64,000 nucleotides of DNA from Bacteroidota bacterium (GTDB lineage: Bacteria > Bacteroidota > Bacteroidia > Bacteroidales > JAGONC01), in assembly GCA_026391695.1 (NCBI GenBank), contig JAPLDP010000065.1:1-64000 (forward strand), given 5' to 3'. Below the pieces are notes generated by a model. It worked only from the letters and a program-made list of their open reading frames with translations. It was not told the origin of the DNA and did not search any database. Each line of letters begins with the position of its first letter. The stretch's first letter is position 1. Position numbers and translations under genes: made by a program. Below are positions 15,774 through 24,537 of the stretch, piece after piece.

Positions 15774-17489
15774 TTAATGTCCTCCTCCTTCGATTACTTT
15801 GAAATGATCCCCTGTTTCCTTAACAATACGCCTGTACCAATCCTCTCCGTAGCCAGGCTGTATGAAAATGGGATTCAGTTTATTTCCATCTTTCCTTTTG
15901 ATATTTCCATCCATATATTTACAGAACAGGTAACCATAAAAATCTCTCCATGTGGCCACAGTATTATCACCTTCAGTGACTGAGAAATTGGTGATAAGAT
16001 CGAGTGCAAGAGCCGGATTGGTCGCATACAATTCCGTTGCAGCTTTGTCAATGCCTTTGATATAATCAAAGAAACGATTTTCAAGAATTTTTTGTAATGA
16101 ATCAATTTCAGGGTGGATGACATTATACCGTGTATAAGCAAAATTTGATACCTGGTTGAATACCCAGAAGGCGGCATCGGTAGTAAATTCCATCATAGCA
16201 CCATTACCTTTGGCGTAACTGCATGGCACCTGGGTGATGCCGCAATACATAGGTACATAGACGCTGCTGGCAGCATCATCGACGCCAAACCAAAAAATAC
16301 CTCCGATCGGATCAGGAAACCATGACCGGGATTGAGCGATGAAGGAAAAACCACACTGTTGTGACGAAGTTGCTCTTTCATTGCAATAGGTCACTGAGTC
16401 AACAACCCATGTCAGTGGTCTCCATCTGTAAGGGCAACCATAAGGTCCGGCCCCCATATCTTTGGTCATATCCAGTTCAGTACCTTCAAGATGATCTCTC
16501 ATAAAACGCATCATGTCCTGAGCCGATATTTTTCTATCGGGCTTTATCCACAGAGGCATGCGGTTGTTTGCATAGCCTGTTGCAGGATCATGGGTTATGA
16601 TACCTTTCGCATAATCGAAGTACTTATACATGTCTTTATTAACCTCCTTAAACATCGACCATATACGGACTTCGCAAAAACGAGCCCCTTCAAACGTAAC
16701 AGGTGCATACGTGTCGGAGAAGCTGAAATCCTTATCATGTCCATTGAACCAACCCTTTTCTCTGGCAAAGGAAATGACATCAGGAGCATAAACACATTCT
16801 ACTTCAGGACTGAATATTTTATCGATGTCATTAAAAGTTATAGATTTTTTCCCATCAGCAAGGGGAATGTTTGTAATGCGCGGTTGGTTGGCATGGCCGC
16901 AGATATACCCATCAGGGATACGGCGTGCAACCCATACTGCTCCTTTCTGTCCCTCACCTTTTCCAATGATCTCGAAAATCCATGCTTCATTGGCATCTGA
17001 AACAGAAATAGATTCTCCCTCACTGACATAACCGTACTCTGCAACCAGCTCGGTCATGACCTTGATGGCTTCACGAGCGCTCTTTGAACGTTGTAAGGCT
17101 ATATACATCATACTACCATAATCCATGATGGCGCCAGATTGGCTAAGTAATTCAGGCCTGCCGCCATAAGTAGTTTCACCAAGAGACACCTGGTGTTCAT
17201 TCATATTACCGACAACCCGGTAAGTGTGTCGCACTTGTTTGATTTTACCTAAATATTCGCCAGTATCCCATTCATAGATATCAAGCATGGCGCCTTCGTC
17301 CCAATCGGCAGCCGGCCACAAATATAATTCGCCGTAAAGCACATGCGAGTCGGCTGAGTAACTGATCATGACAGATCCGTCTACTGAAGCACCTTTGGTA
17401 ATCAGAAAATTCGTACAAGCCTTTGCCTGGTTAAAAACTAGCATCATCAGCAAAGAAAAACCCAATAAAATCACGATACTTCTTCTCAT
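15774..17489 (-). CDS. C69-family dipeptidase (secreted)
   Basis: 571 residues from the chosen ATG, which gives a clean signal peptide (MRRSIVILLGFSLLMMLVFN). In-frame ATGs 12 and 45 bases upstream exist. The predicted cleavage leaves Cys25 (ACTNFLITKGAS) at the new N-terminus, the nucleophile of N-terminal-nucleophile hydrolases of family C69/U34. Further family blocks are DGSVMISYSADSH, GNMNEHQVSLGETTYGGR and SVSDANEAWIFEIIG. It should hydrolyse dipeptides in the periplasm or outside the cell. Length is typical of Bacteroidota homologues. It follows cysN by about 55 bases on the same strand but has no clear metabolic link to it. Confidence 0.92.
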   Translation of the reverse strand: MRRSIVILLGFSLLMMLVFNQAKACTNFLITKGASVDGSVMISYSADSHVLYGELYLWPAADWDEGAMLDIYEWDTGEYLGKIKQVRHTYRVVGNMNEHQVSLGETTYGGRPELLSQSGAIMDYGSMMYIALQRSKSAREAIKVMTELVAEYGYVSEGESISVSDANEAWIFEIIGKGEGQKGAVWVARRIPDGYICGHANQPRITNIPLADGKKSITFNDIDKIFSPEVECVYAPDVISFAREKGWFNGHDKDFSFSDTYAPVTFEGARFCEVRIWSMFKEVNKDMYKYFDYAKGIITHDPATGYANNRMPLWIKPDRKISAQDMMRFMRDHLEGTELDMTKDMGAGPYGCPYRWRPLTWVVDSVTYCNERATSSQQCGFSFIAQSRSWFPDPIGGIFWFGVDDAASSVYVPMYCGITQVPCSYAKGNGAMMEFTTDAAFWVFNQVSNFAYTRYNVIHPEIDSLQKILENRFFDYIKGIDKAATELYATNPALALDLITNFSVTEGDNTVATWRDFYGYLFCKYMDGNIKRKDGNKLNPIFIQPGYGEDWYRRIVKETGDHFKVIEGGGH

Positions 17490-17545
17490 AATAATTAACA
17501 TTTTAATTTTAAATATTTCATTTTCATTCTTCATTCTTCATTTAT

Positions 17546-18823
17546 TCACACTATCATTCCAACACCAACCGTATTATTCGTTGCTTCATCAATGAGGATG
17601 AGGGCTCCAGTTTTCCGGTTTCTACGGTATGAATCAATAAATAATGGTTTGGTTGTTCTCAGTGAAACCCTGGCAATTTCATTAAGCCCCACATGTTTAT
17701 CATCTTCGATTTTTTCCAGCGTATTCACATTCACTTTATAATGGAAATCTTTTATCATGCAGCGAACATCCCTGGTGGTATGCTTAAGGGCATATTTCCC
17801 ATTCAATTGCATAGGTAAATGACTCATCCAGCACATCATGATGTCGACATCCTGTGTGATATGCGGAATATTATCTTCTTTTACGAACATATCACCACGG
17901 CTGATATCGATGTCTTCATTAATTGTCAGGGTTACCGACATGGGAGGGAATGCATCTTCCAGCCCTCCATCCATAGTGTCGATGGATTGTATGATGGTGG
18001 TAAAGCCTGCCGGCAAAACCAGGACTTTATCTCCTTTTGCAAATATCCCGCCGGCTATTCGGCCGGCATACCCTCTGTAATCATGATATTGATCTGAAAG
18101 TGGCCGGATAATATACTGAACAGGGAACCGTGCATCACTGAAATTCTCATCACTGGCAATATGCAGGTTTTCAAGAACATAGAGAAGTGTGCCACCCAGA
18201 TACCAGTCCATATTTTTGGATGGTTCTACCACATTATCTCCGTGAAGGGCACTAATGGGGACAAAACGAATATCCTTGATATCTATTTTGGCAGCAAAGT
18301 CAATAAAATGTGATTTGATCTCTTCGAAGACCTCTTCTTTATAATCGACAAGGTCCATCTTGTTGATGCAAATAATGATATGAGGTATCTGTAAGAGGGA
18401 AGCGATATAGGAATGCCGGTGAGTCTGTTCGGTGACTCCATTACGAGCGTCGATAAGGATCAGGGCTGCATTGGCGGTAGAGGCGCCGGTAACCATGTTC
18501 CTGGTATATTGAACATGCCCCGGTGTGTCGGCAATGATAAATTTTCGTTTCGGGGTAGCAAAATACCTGTAAGCAACATCTATGGTTATCCCCTGTTCCC
18601 GTTCTGCACGCAATCCGTCGGTAAGTAATGCCAGGTTGACATGATCATTGCCACGGCGCAGACTTGCGCGCTTGACAGCTTCAAGCTGGTCTTCAAAGAT
18701 AGACTTACTGTCATAAAGCAACCGGCCGATAAGGGTGCTCTTCCCGTCGTCGACGCTTCCTGCTGTGGTGAAGCGCAACAGTTCCATATCCAGATAAGCC
18801 CTGCTTGAGAATTGATGTTCCAT
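17546..18823 (-). CDS. cysN: Sulfate adenylyltransferase subunit 1 (GTPase)
   Basis: 425 residues. EF-Tu-like GTPase with P-loop GSVDDGKSTLIGRLLYD, DTPGHVQYTRNM and the guanine-specificity motif NKMDLVDY, then two beta-barrel domains. With CysD it makes adenylylsulfate (APS) from ATP and sulfate, GTP hydrolysis driving the reaction. It ends before a kinase domain, so APS kinase is separate (cysC, upstream in the operon). It starts two bases after the cysD stop, so translation is probably coupled. Confidence 0.97.
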   Translation of the reverse strand: MEHQFSSRAYLDMELLRFTTAGSVDDGKSTLIGRLLYDSKSIFEDQLEAVKRASLRRGNDHVNLALLTDGLRAEREQGITIDVAYRYFATPKRKFIIADTPGHVQYTRNMVTGASTANAALILIDARNGVTEQTHRHSYIASLLQIPHIIICINKMDLVDYKEEVFEEIKSHFIDFAAKIDIKDIRFVPISALHGDNVVEPSKNMDWYLGGTLLYVLENLHIASDENFSDARFPVQYIIRPLSDQYHDYRGYAGRIAGGIFAKGDKVLVLPAGFTTIIQSIDTMDGGLEDAFPPMSVTLTINEDIDISRGDMFVKEDNIPHITQDVDIMMCWMSHLPMQLNGKYALKHTTRDVRCMIKDFHYKVNVNTLEKIEDDKHVGLNEIARVSLRTTKPLFIDSYRRNRKTGALILIDEATNNTVGVGMIV

Positions 18824-18825
18824 AG

Positions 18826-19731
18826 TTAAAAGTACCCTTCTTTTTTCCGGTCTTCCATGGCGGCTTCTGACCGCATATCATCATATCTGCTCCCTCTTTC
18901 CGTTACCCGTGTTGCTGCGATCTCCTGGATGATATCCTCCAGTGTATTGGCTGTGGAAAGCGACAGCCCTGTGCAAGTGATGTCTCCCACCGTTCTGCAT
19001 CTGACTCTCCTCAATTCGATCGTTTCGTTTGGTTTTAATTTCATGAATGGCGCATATGCCAGGAAAACACCATCCCTGAAAAATACTTTTCTTTCATGCG
19101 TATAATAAATGATGGGGAGATCAATATTCTCCATATAGATATATTGCCAGACATCCATTTCAGTCCAGTTGCTTATAGGGAAAATCCTGAAATGCTCTCC
19201 CATATGCTTACGACCATTGAAAATATTCCATAATTCGGGTCGCTGGTTTTTGGGATCCCATTGTCCGAATTCGTCACGATGGGAAAAAAACCTTTCTTTT
19301 GCCCTGGCTTTTTCCTCGTCACGGCGGCCACCGCCAATGGCAGAATCGAATTTATTTTCAGCGATAGTGTCCAGTAAGGTCACGGTTTGTAAAACGTTAC
19401 GGCTGGCATTATATCCTGTTTCTTCAATAACCCGACCTTTATCGATAGATTCCTGCACGGATCCGACAAGAAGCTGGCATCCGATTTTTTTAACCAGGTT
19501 GTCACGGAATTCAAGCGTTTCTTCAAAATTGTGGCCTGTGTCAATATGAAGAAGAGGAAAGGGAAGCTTTGCCGGCCAAAAAGCTTTTCTCGACAGATGC
19601 ACCAGGACAATAGAGTCTTTCCCTCCTGAAAAGAGCAGGCATGGACGCTCAAACTGGGCTGCGACTTCCCGTATGAGATATATGGATTCCGATTCCAGTT
19701 CCCGTAAGTGTTTTAAGCGGTATTCTTTCAT
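18826..19731 (-). CDS. cysD: Sulfate adenylyltransferase subunit 2
   Basis: 301 residues, the full family length. PP-loop ATP pyrophosphatase motif CLLFSGGKDSIVLVHL near the N-terminus; conserved HIDTGHNFEETLEFRD, GGGRRDEEKARAKER and the C-terminal ERGSRYDD block. It forms APS with CysN. The start overlaps the cysC stop by four bases (ATGA), a sign of coupled translation. Confidence 0.97.
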   Translation of the reverse strand: MKEYRLKHLRELESESIYLIREVAAQFERPCLLFSGGKDSIVLVHLSRKAFWPAKLPFPLLHIDTGHNFEETLEFRDNLVKKIGCQLLVGSVQESIDKGRVIEETGYNASRNVLQTVTLLDTIAENKFDSAIGGGRRDEEKARAKERFFSHRDEFGQWDPKNQRPELWNIFNGRKHMGEHFRIFPISNWTEMDVWQYIYMENIDLPIIYYTHERKVFFRDGVFLAYAPFMKLKPNETIELRRVRCRTVGDITCTGLSLSTANTLEDIIQEIAATRVTERGSRYDDMRSEAAMEDRKKEGYF

Positions 19732-20348
19732 TTATGCCTGGGCTTATTTTCAATCATAGGTAAAATGAAGAAGAGTAACTTTTCGACTGACTCCTTAATG
19801 TTCAGAAGGTCTGTCCTTATCTCGATATCCGGTTTTACCGGGTTATCAAAAGGTGAATCTATGCCTGTAAAGTCTTTTAACTCGCCTTTCCTGGCTTTTT
19901 TATAAAGTCCCTTTACATCTCTTTCCTCACAAATATCAAACGGAGCATTGATGTATACCTCGATGAAATCCTCTTCACCGATAATTTTTTTGGCCATAGC
20001 TCTGATGTAATTCGTTGGCGATATAAAACAGGAAATGACTATGATTCCGCTATTCAGGAAGAGTTTTGCAGTCTCTGCAATCCTCCTGATGTTTTCATTC
20101 CTGTCCTCAACACTGAATGTCAGGTTATTGTTGATACCTGTTCTGACATTATCGCCATCAAGCACTTCTGTAAGATAATGACGATGGAATAACTCTTTTT
20201 CCAGTAAAGTGCCGATGGTTGTTTTTCCTGAACCTGATAAGCCGGTAAGCCAGATTACTTTTGCCCGCTGCTTCAAAAATGCTTCTTTTTCTTCCCGTGA
20301 GATCGTTTTACTTGGCTCGGGATAAAGTAACTGATTTTGCTTTGCCAT
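19728..20348 (-). CDS. cysC: Adenylylsulfate kinase
   Basis: 206 residues with P-loop WLTGLSGSGKTTIGTLLE, LDGDNVRTGINNNLTFS and the substrate segment IVISCFISPTNYIRA. It phosphorylates APS to PAPS. It is the first gene of cysC-cysD-cysN. A TATTTTTG -7 box lies about 60 bases upstream (20411-20418, minus strand). No PAPS reductase, sulfite reductase or sulfotransferase gene is in the window, so whether the PAPS serves assimilation or sulfation cannot be told here. Confidence 0.96.
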   Translation of the reverse strand: MAKQNQLLYPEPSKTISREEKEAFLKQRAKVIWLTGLSGSGKTTIGTLLEKELFHRHYLTEVLDGDNVRTGINNNLTFSVEDRNENIRRIAETAKLFLNSGIIVISCFISPTNYIRAMAKKIIGEEDFIEVYINAPFDICEERDVKGLYKKARKGELKDFTGIDSPFDNPVKPDIEIRTDLLNIKESVEKLLFFILPMIENKPRHK

Positions 20349-20410
20349 CCGGATGTATCTGATCTGAGGTGATGTTTAACAATGACTGGTATATAATTAT
20401 AATAAGGGAG

Positions 20411-20418
20411 CAAAAATA
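20411..20418 (-). promoter_or_regulatory. -7 promoter box for cysCDN
   Basis: The minus strand reads TATTTTTG, matching TAnnTTTG. A TTG lies upstream with a 24-base spacer, longer than the usual 19-20. This box and a rightward TACATTTG at 20481-20488 occupy the same 350-bp gap between cysC and miaB. Confidence 0.4.
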
Positions 20419-20519
20419 GGAATTTTTTCGTTTTAAAACCGACAAATATTGTTTATAAAGCTGGTCTCAACAATAAAAACTACATTTGTTAAAATCAATC
20501 TGTTAAATATTTCACCAAT

Positions 20520-20704
20520 ATGAATACAAAATTATTCTTGAAATCTGGGTTGACAGTCGTGACTCTTATGTTGAGAATTAGAAGGTCGAAAAATTTTCCT
20601 CACAATATGCGCTGGTCCTCTTTCATGTGAATGGACAAAAAGTGACTATTGAGGTAGTGAATCCGGATACTCTTGAACTTATTGAAAAAGTTGACCTTAA
20701 CTAG
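20520..20704 (+). pseudogene. Frameshifted remnant of a small secreted protein gene
   Basis: An ATG at 20520 opens a signal-peptide-like start (MNTKLFLKSGLTVVTLML) and runs to TGA near 20630. From about 20582 another frame carries a protein-like stretch (KVEKFSSQYALVLFHVNGQK, then a TIEVVNPDTLEL block) to TAG at 20702-20704. A stop at 20579-20581 closes that frame upstream. A TACATTTG promoter box precedes the ATG by 31 bases. I infer a short gene broken by a frameshift. Its end overlaps the miaB stop by a few bases. A sequencing error is the alternative. The rest of this gap (20349-20519) shows only promoter-like boxes. Confidence 0.4.
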
Positions 20705-22037
20705 CAGATATAACTTCTCCTATTAACGTGGCCGGCGTACAACGGGTAATCTTCACTTGAAGGTATTCTCCGGGTCTGTGATGGCTTACAGGGAAGATGA
20801 CAACTTTATTCTGGCTGTTTCGACCCATAAGGTCATTCTTCGAACGCTTTGACAAACCTTCCACAAGTACAGTGTATGTTTTACCGATATCCCTGTTATT
20901 GCTCTGTGAGGATAATTTTTGTTGCAGACGGATAATCTCTTCCAGACGTCTGCTTTTAACAGGATCTGGCACATCATCAGCATATTTTTTTGCTGCCGGT
21001 GTATTCGGTCGTTCGGAATATTTGAACATGAATGCATAATCATAACCGGCCCATTGCATCAACGACATTGTCTCCCGGTGATCTTCTTCGGTTTCTGTAC
21101 AAAACCCTGTTATGATGTCTGTTGAGATTCCGCAGTCGGGGATAAACTTCCTGATGGCATTGACACGTTCCATATACCAATCCAGAGTATATTGCCTATT
21201 CATCAGTTTTAAAATGCGTGTACTACCAGACTGAACCGGCAAATGAATGGCTTTGCAGATGTTGTCGTATTGTGCGATGGTCTGAAGCAATTCATCGGAG
21301 ATGTCTTTGGGATGGGATGTTGCAAAACGGATTCGCAACAGCGGATCAATTTTGGCCACACTTTCCAGCAGACGCGCGAAATCAGTTACTATACCATTTT
21401 TAATCCATCGGTACGAGTTGACATTTTGTCCTAGGAGTGTGACTTCACGGTATCCGTTTTCAAAAAGTTCATGTGCTTCTTGAATAACTGATTCAGGTGG
21501 GCGGCTTCTTTCATTTCCCCTCACAAAGGGAACTACACAATAGGCACAGTGATTCTGGCATCCACGCATGATGGATATAAATGCTGATACACCATTGCTG
21601 CCAAGCCTTACAGGTGTAATGTCGGCGTATGTCTCTTCGAGCGATAATAAGACATTGATAGCTTTCTGTCCGTCTTCAACAGTTTTTATAAGATGCGGAA
21701 GATCCCTGTATGAATCAGGCCCTGCAATAATATCTACCGAATGCTCTTCTTCCAGTAATTTTGATTTCAGGCGTTCCGCCATACATCCAACTACACCAAT
21801 AATCAACCCCGGCCTGCGCTTCTTATGGGATGCAAGTTCACTAAGCCTTTTCCTGACACGCATCTCAGCATGATCCCGAATCGAACAGGTATTGATTAAA
21901 ATAATATCGGCCCGCGATGCATCCACGGTCATCTCAAACGAGCTGTTAGTCATGATCGAACCAATAATTTCACTGTCAGAAAAGTTCATCTGACAGCCAT
22001 AGGTTTCAATATATAAGCACTTCTTTTTCCCCAACAA
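20697..22037 (-). CDS. miaB: tRNA-2-methylthio-N6-dimethylallyladenosine synthase MiaB
   Basis: Radical-SAM methylthiotransferase that adds a methylthio group to isopentenyl-A37 of tRNAs. An N-terminal UPF0004 domain (CLYIETYGCQMNFSDSEII) holds three cluster cysteines. The radical SAM motif is CQNHCAYC, followed by VTLLGQNVNSYRW and IHLPVQSGSTRILKLMNR; a C-terminal TRAM domain ends the protein. No ATG fits the family N-terminus. The frame stays open upstream to an ATG at 22259, but that would overlap topA and add 74 non-family residues. TTG at 22037 or 22034, just before GKKKCLYIETYG, gives about 446 residues, the normal length. Confidence 0.93.
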   Translation of the reverse strand: MLGKKKCLYIETYGCQMNFSDSEIIGSIMTNSSFEMTVDASRADIILINTCSIRDHAEMRVRKRLSELASHKKRRPGLIIGVVGCMAERLKSKLLEEEHSVDIIAGPDSYRDLPHLIKTVEDGQKAINVLLSLEETYADITPVRLGSNGVSAFISIMRGCQNHCAYCVVPFVRGNERSRPPESVIQEAHELFENGYREVTLLGQNVNSYRWIKNGIVTDFARLLESVAKIDPLLRIRFATSHPKDISDELLQTIAQYDNICKAIHLPVQSGSTRILKLMNRQYTLDWYMERVNAIRKFIPDCGISTDIITGFCTETEEDHRETMSLMQWAGYDYAFMFKYSERPNTPAAKKYADDVPDPVKSRRLEEIIRLQQKLSSQSNNRDIGKTYTVLVEGLSKRSKNDLMGRNSQNKVVIFPVSHHRPGEYLQVKITRCTPATLIGEVISAS

Positions 22038-22165
22038 ACAGAATATTTCGGTGATAAGAAAGTTTATCCCTGAAAAAGTGGCAGCAAAATTAAGCAAAAC
22101 AAAGTTTTCAGTCTTCCATGGGGTCACAAAAATCAAATTTCTGGATATACATTCAGATAATGTTA

Positions 22166-22173
22166 TAATTTTG
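22166..22173 (+). promoter_or_regulatory. -7 promoter box for topA
   Basis: TAATTTTG matches TAnnTTTG and lies 42 bases before the topA ATG. A CTG around 22141-22143 could serve as a weak -33 element with a slightly long spacer. Confidence 0.4.
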
Positions 22174-22215
22174 TGCCGTTTAAAATTTGGGCGGTATTCA
22201 TTTAAAACAAACTGA

Positions 22216-24537
22216 ATGGCAAAAAATCTGGTAATTGTTGAGTCTCCTACCAAAGCCAAAACTATTGAAGGATTTCTGGGAAAAGATTACGTGGTGAAAT
22301 CCAGTTTTGGCCATGTCAGGGATCTGTCCAAAAAGAACCTGAGTGTAGATATCAATAAAGATTTTCATCCTTTTTATGAGGTCACCTCAGATAAGATAAA
22401 GGTCATAAAAGATCTGAAAAAGCTTGCCGATGAGTCCGATATAGTATGGCTGGCATCAGATGAGGACCGTGAGGGAGAAGCCATATCATGGCACTTGGTG
22501 GAAACGCTTAAACTAAATGAAAAGAAAGCACGGCGGATTGTCTTTCATGAGATAACAAAGTCTGCCATCATTGAAGCGATTAATAATCCCCGTGGAATTG
22601 ATATGAACCTTGTTGATGCACAGCAGGCCCGCCGTGTTCTTGATCGTCTGGTCGGATTTGAATTGTCGCCAATTCTGTGGAAAAAGATCAAACCTGCCCT
22701 CTCAGCAGGACGAGTCCAGTCGGTCGCTGTGCGTTTAATAGTTGAACGTGAAGAAGAGATTAAAAACTTCAAACCGGTATCATCTTACAGGGTAACAGCC
22801 AGTTTTACCATTCAAACCAAAAATGGGAACATGGAACTGAGAGCTGAACTCCTGGATAAATTCGCTAGCAAAGAAGAGGCTATAACCTTCCTTGAAAAAT
22901 GCAAAACTGCCAATTTTACGATTACAGATATAGAAACCAAACCGGTTGCAAAATCACCTGCACCTCCGTTTACAACATCCACGTTAACCCAGGAAGCCAG
23001 CCGTAAGCTTGGATTTTCTGTTGCCAATACCATGAGGATTGCACAACAACTTTATGAATCTGGTAAAATCACATACATGCGTACCGATTCGGTTAACCTT
23101 TCCAATCTGGCCCTCTCAATGGCTAAGGATGTTATCACAAATACCTTCGGCGCTGATTACCTCAGGTTACGCAAGTATACTACACGGACAAAAGGCGCAC
23201 AGGAAGCTCATGAAGCTATCAGACCTACATATCTTGAAAAACAGACCATCAGCGGCGATTTATCCCAGAAGAAACTGTATGACCTGATATGGAAAAGAAC
23301 CATTGCTTCACAGATGAGCGATGCTTTGCGCGAAAAAACAAACGTCCTTATCAATATTTCCACAACAAAAGAAAAATTTGTAGCCAGAGGTGAGGTTATC
23401 AAATTTGACGGATTTCTGAAAGTCTATCTTGAATCTACTGACGACGAAAATGGTGAGTCGGAAGAGGGCATGTTACCGCCAGTTGAGGTTGGACAATCAA
23501 TGATGTTTAACGAAATTTATACTGTTCAGAAATTCACACAGCCACCTCCACGATACAGTGAAGCCAGCCTGGTAAAGAAACTGGAGGAGTTGGGTATTGG
23601 CCGGCCTTCAACATACGCACCCACATTATCCACTATCCAGAAACGTGAATATATCGAGAAAAGTGATATCCCCAGTATCTCCAGAGAGTATGACCATTTA
23701 ACCCTGAAGGATACACAGATAAGGGCGACAATCAAATCCGAAAAAACCGGCTCTTCAAAAGGGAAACTCGTACCCACTGATATCGGCATCCTAGTTAATA
23801 ATTATCTGCTGCAGAATTTTATTAATATCATGGATTATAATTTCACCGCCAATGTCGAAAAAGAATTTGATGAAATAGCCCATGGGCAGAAGGTTTGGAA
23901 TGACATGATAAGGGATTTTTATGGTCCGTTCCATAAGCAGGTCGAGACAGCTATGAGCAGCACTGAAAAAGCCAAGGGAGAGAAATTGCTTGGCGTCGAT
24001 TCTGACAGTGGGAAAAATGTCTATGTCAAACTGGGAAAATTTGGTCCTATTGTTCAGCTCGGGGAAACAGATAATACCATAAAACCAAAATTTGCAGCTC
24101 TCAAGAAAGAACAGAGCATTGAAAACATCACCCTGCAGGAAGCCCTCGATATGTTTAAACTTCCACGTATTCTTGGACATATTGAGGGTGAGGAGTTGAT
24201 AGTGGCACTGGGTAAATTTGGTCCATACATCCGGCATAAATCTTCCTTTTATTCCTTATCGAAATACGACGATCCGTTAACTATTACAAGCGAAAGAGCC
24301 TTTGAACTGATCGAGGAGAAAAGAAAAAAAGAAAAAGAAAAAATCCTGAAAGAATTTGAAGAAGATAAGAAAATAAAAGTTATGAAAGGGCGATGGGGCC
24401 CTTATATTGCTATGGAAAAGGATAATTATAAAATCCCTAAAGGAAAAGATCCCCTTAAGCTATCATTGGCTGATTGCCATAACATTATTCATGTTTCCAA
24501 ACCGTCAAAATCAAAAAGAAAAAGAAAAAAATCGTAA
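22216..24537 (+). CDS. topA: DNA topoisomerase I
   Basis: 773 residues. Type IA topoisomerase that relaxes negative supercoils. The Toprim domain starts at NLVIVESPTKAKTIEGFLG and has the acidic WLASDEDREGEAISWHL motif. The active-site Tyr287 is in GKITYMRTDSVNLS. The C-terminus carries topoisomerase repeats (KFGPIVQLGE, KFGPYIRHKS, RWGPYIAMEK) instead of the zinc fingers of E. coli TopA, and a very basic tail (KPSKSKRKRKKS) that could bind DNA. The stop overlaps the next gene's start by one base (TAATG). Confidence 0.97.
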   Translation: MAKNLVIVESPTKAKTIEGFLGKDYVVKSSFGHVRDLSKKNLSVDINKDFHPFYEVTSDKIKVIKDLKKLADESDIVWLASDEDREGEAISWHLVETLKLNEKKARRIVFHEITKSAIIEAINNPRGIDMNLVDAQQARRVLDRLVGFELSPILWKKIKPALSAGRVQSVAVRLIVEREEEIKNFKPVSSYRVTASFTIQTKNGNMELRAELLDKFASKEEAITFLEKCKTANFTITDIETKPVAKSPAPPFTTSTLTQEASRKLGFSVANTMRIAQQLYESGKITYMRTDSVNLSNLALSMAKDVITNTFGADYLRLRKYTTRTKGAQEAHEAIRPTYLEKQTISGDLSQKKLYDLIWKRTIASQMSDALREKTNVLINISTTKEKFVARGEVIKFDGFLKVYLESTDDENGESEEGMLPPVEVGQSMMFNEIYTVQKFTQPPPRYSEASLVKKLEELGIGRPSTYAPTLSTIQKREYIEKSDIPSISREYDHLTLKDTQIRATIKSEKTGSSKGKLVPTDIGILVNNYLLQNFINIMDYNFTANVEKEFDEIAHGQKVWNDMIRDFYGPFHKQVETAMSSTEKAKGEKLLGVDSDSGKNVYVKLGKFGPIVQLGETDNTIKPKFAALKKEQSIENITLQEALDMFKLPRILGHIEGEELIVALGKFGPYIRHKSSFYSLSKYDDPLTITSERAFELIEEKRKKEKEKILKEFEEDKKIKVMKGRWGPYIAMEKDNYKIPKGKDPLKLSLADCHNIIHVSKPSKSKRKRKKS

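Noticed and set aside
20697-22259. 520-residue version of MiaB starting at 22259
   Set aside because: It overlaps the first 44 bases of topA on the other strand and adds 74 residues unlike any MiaB N-terminus.
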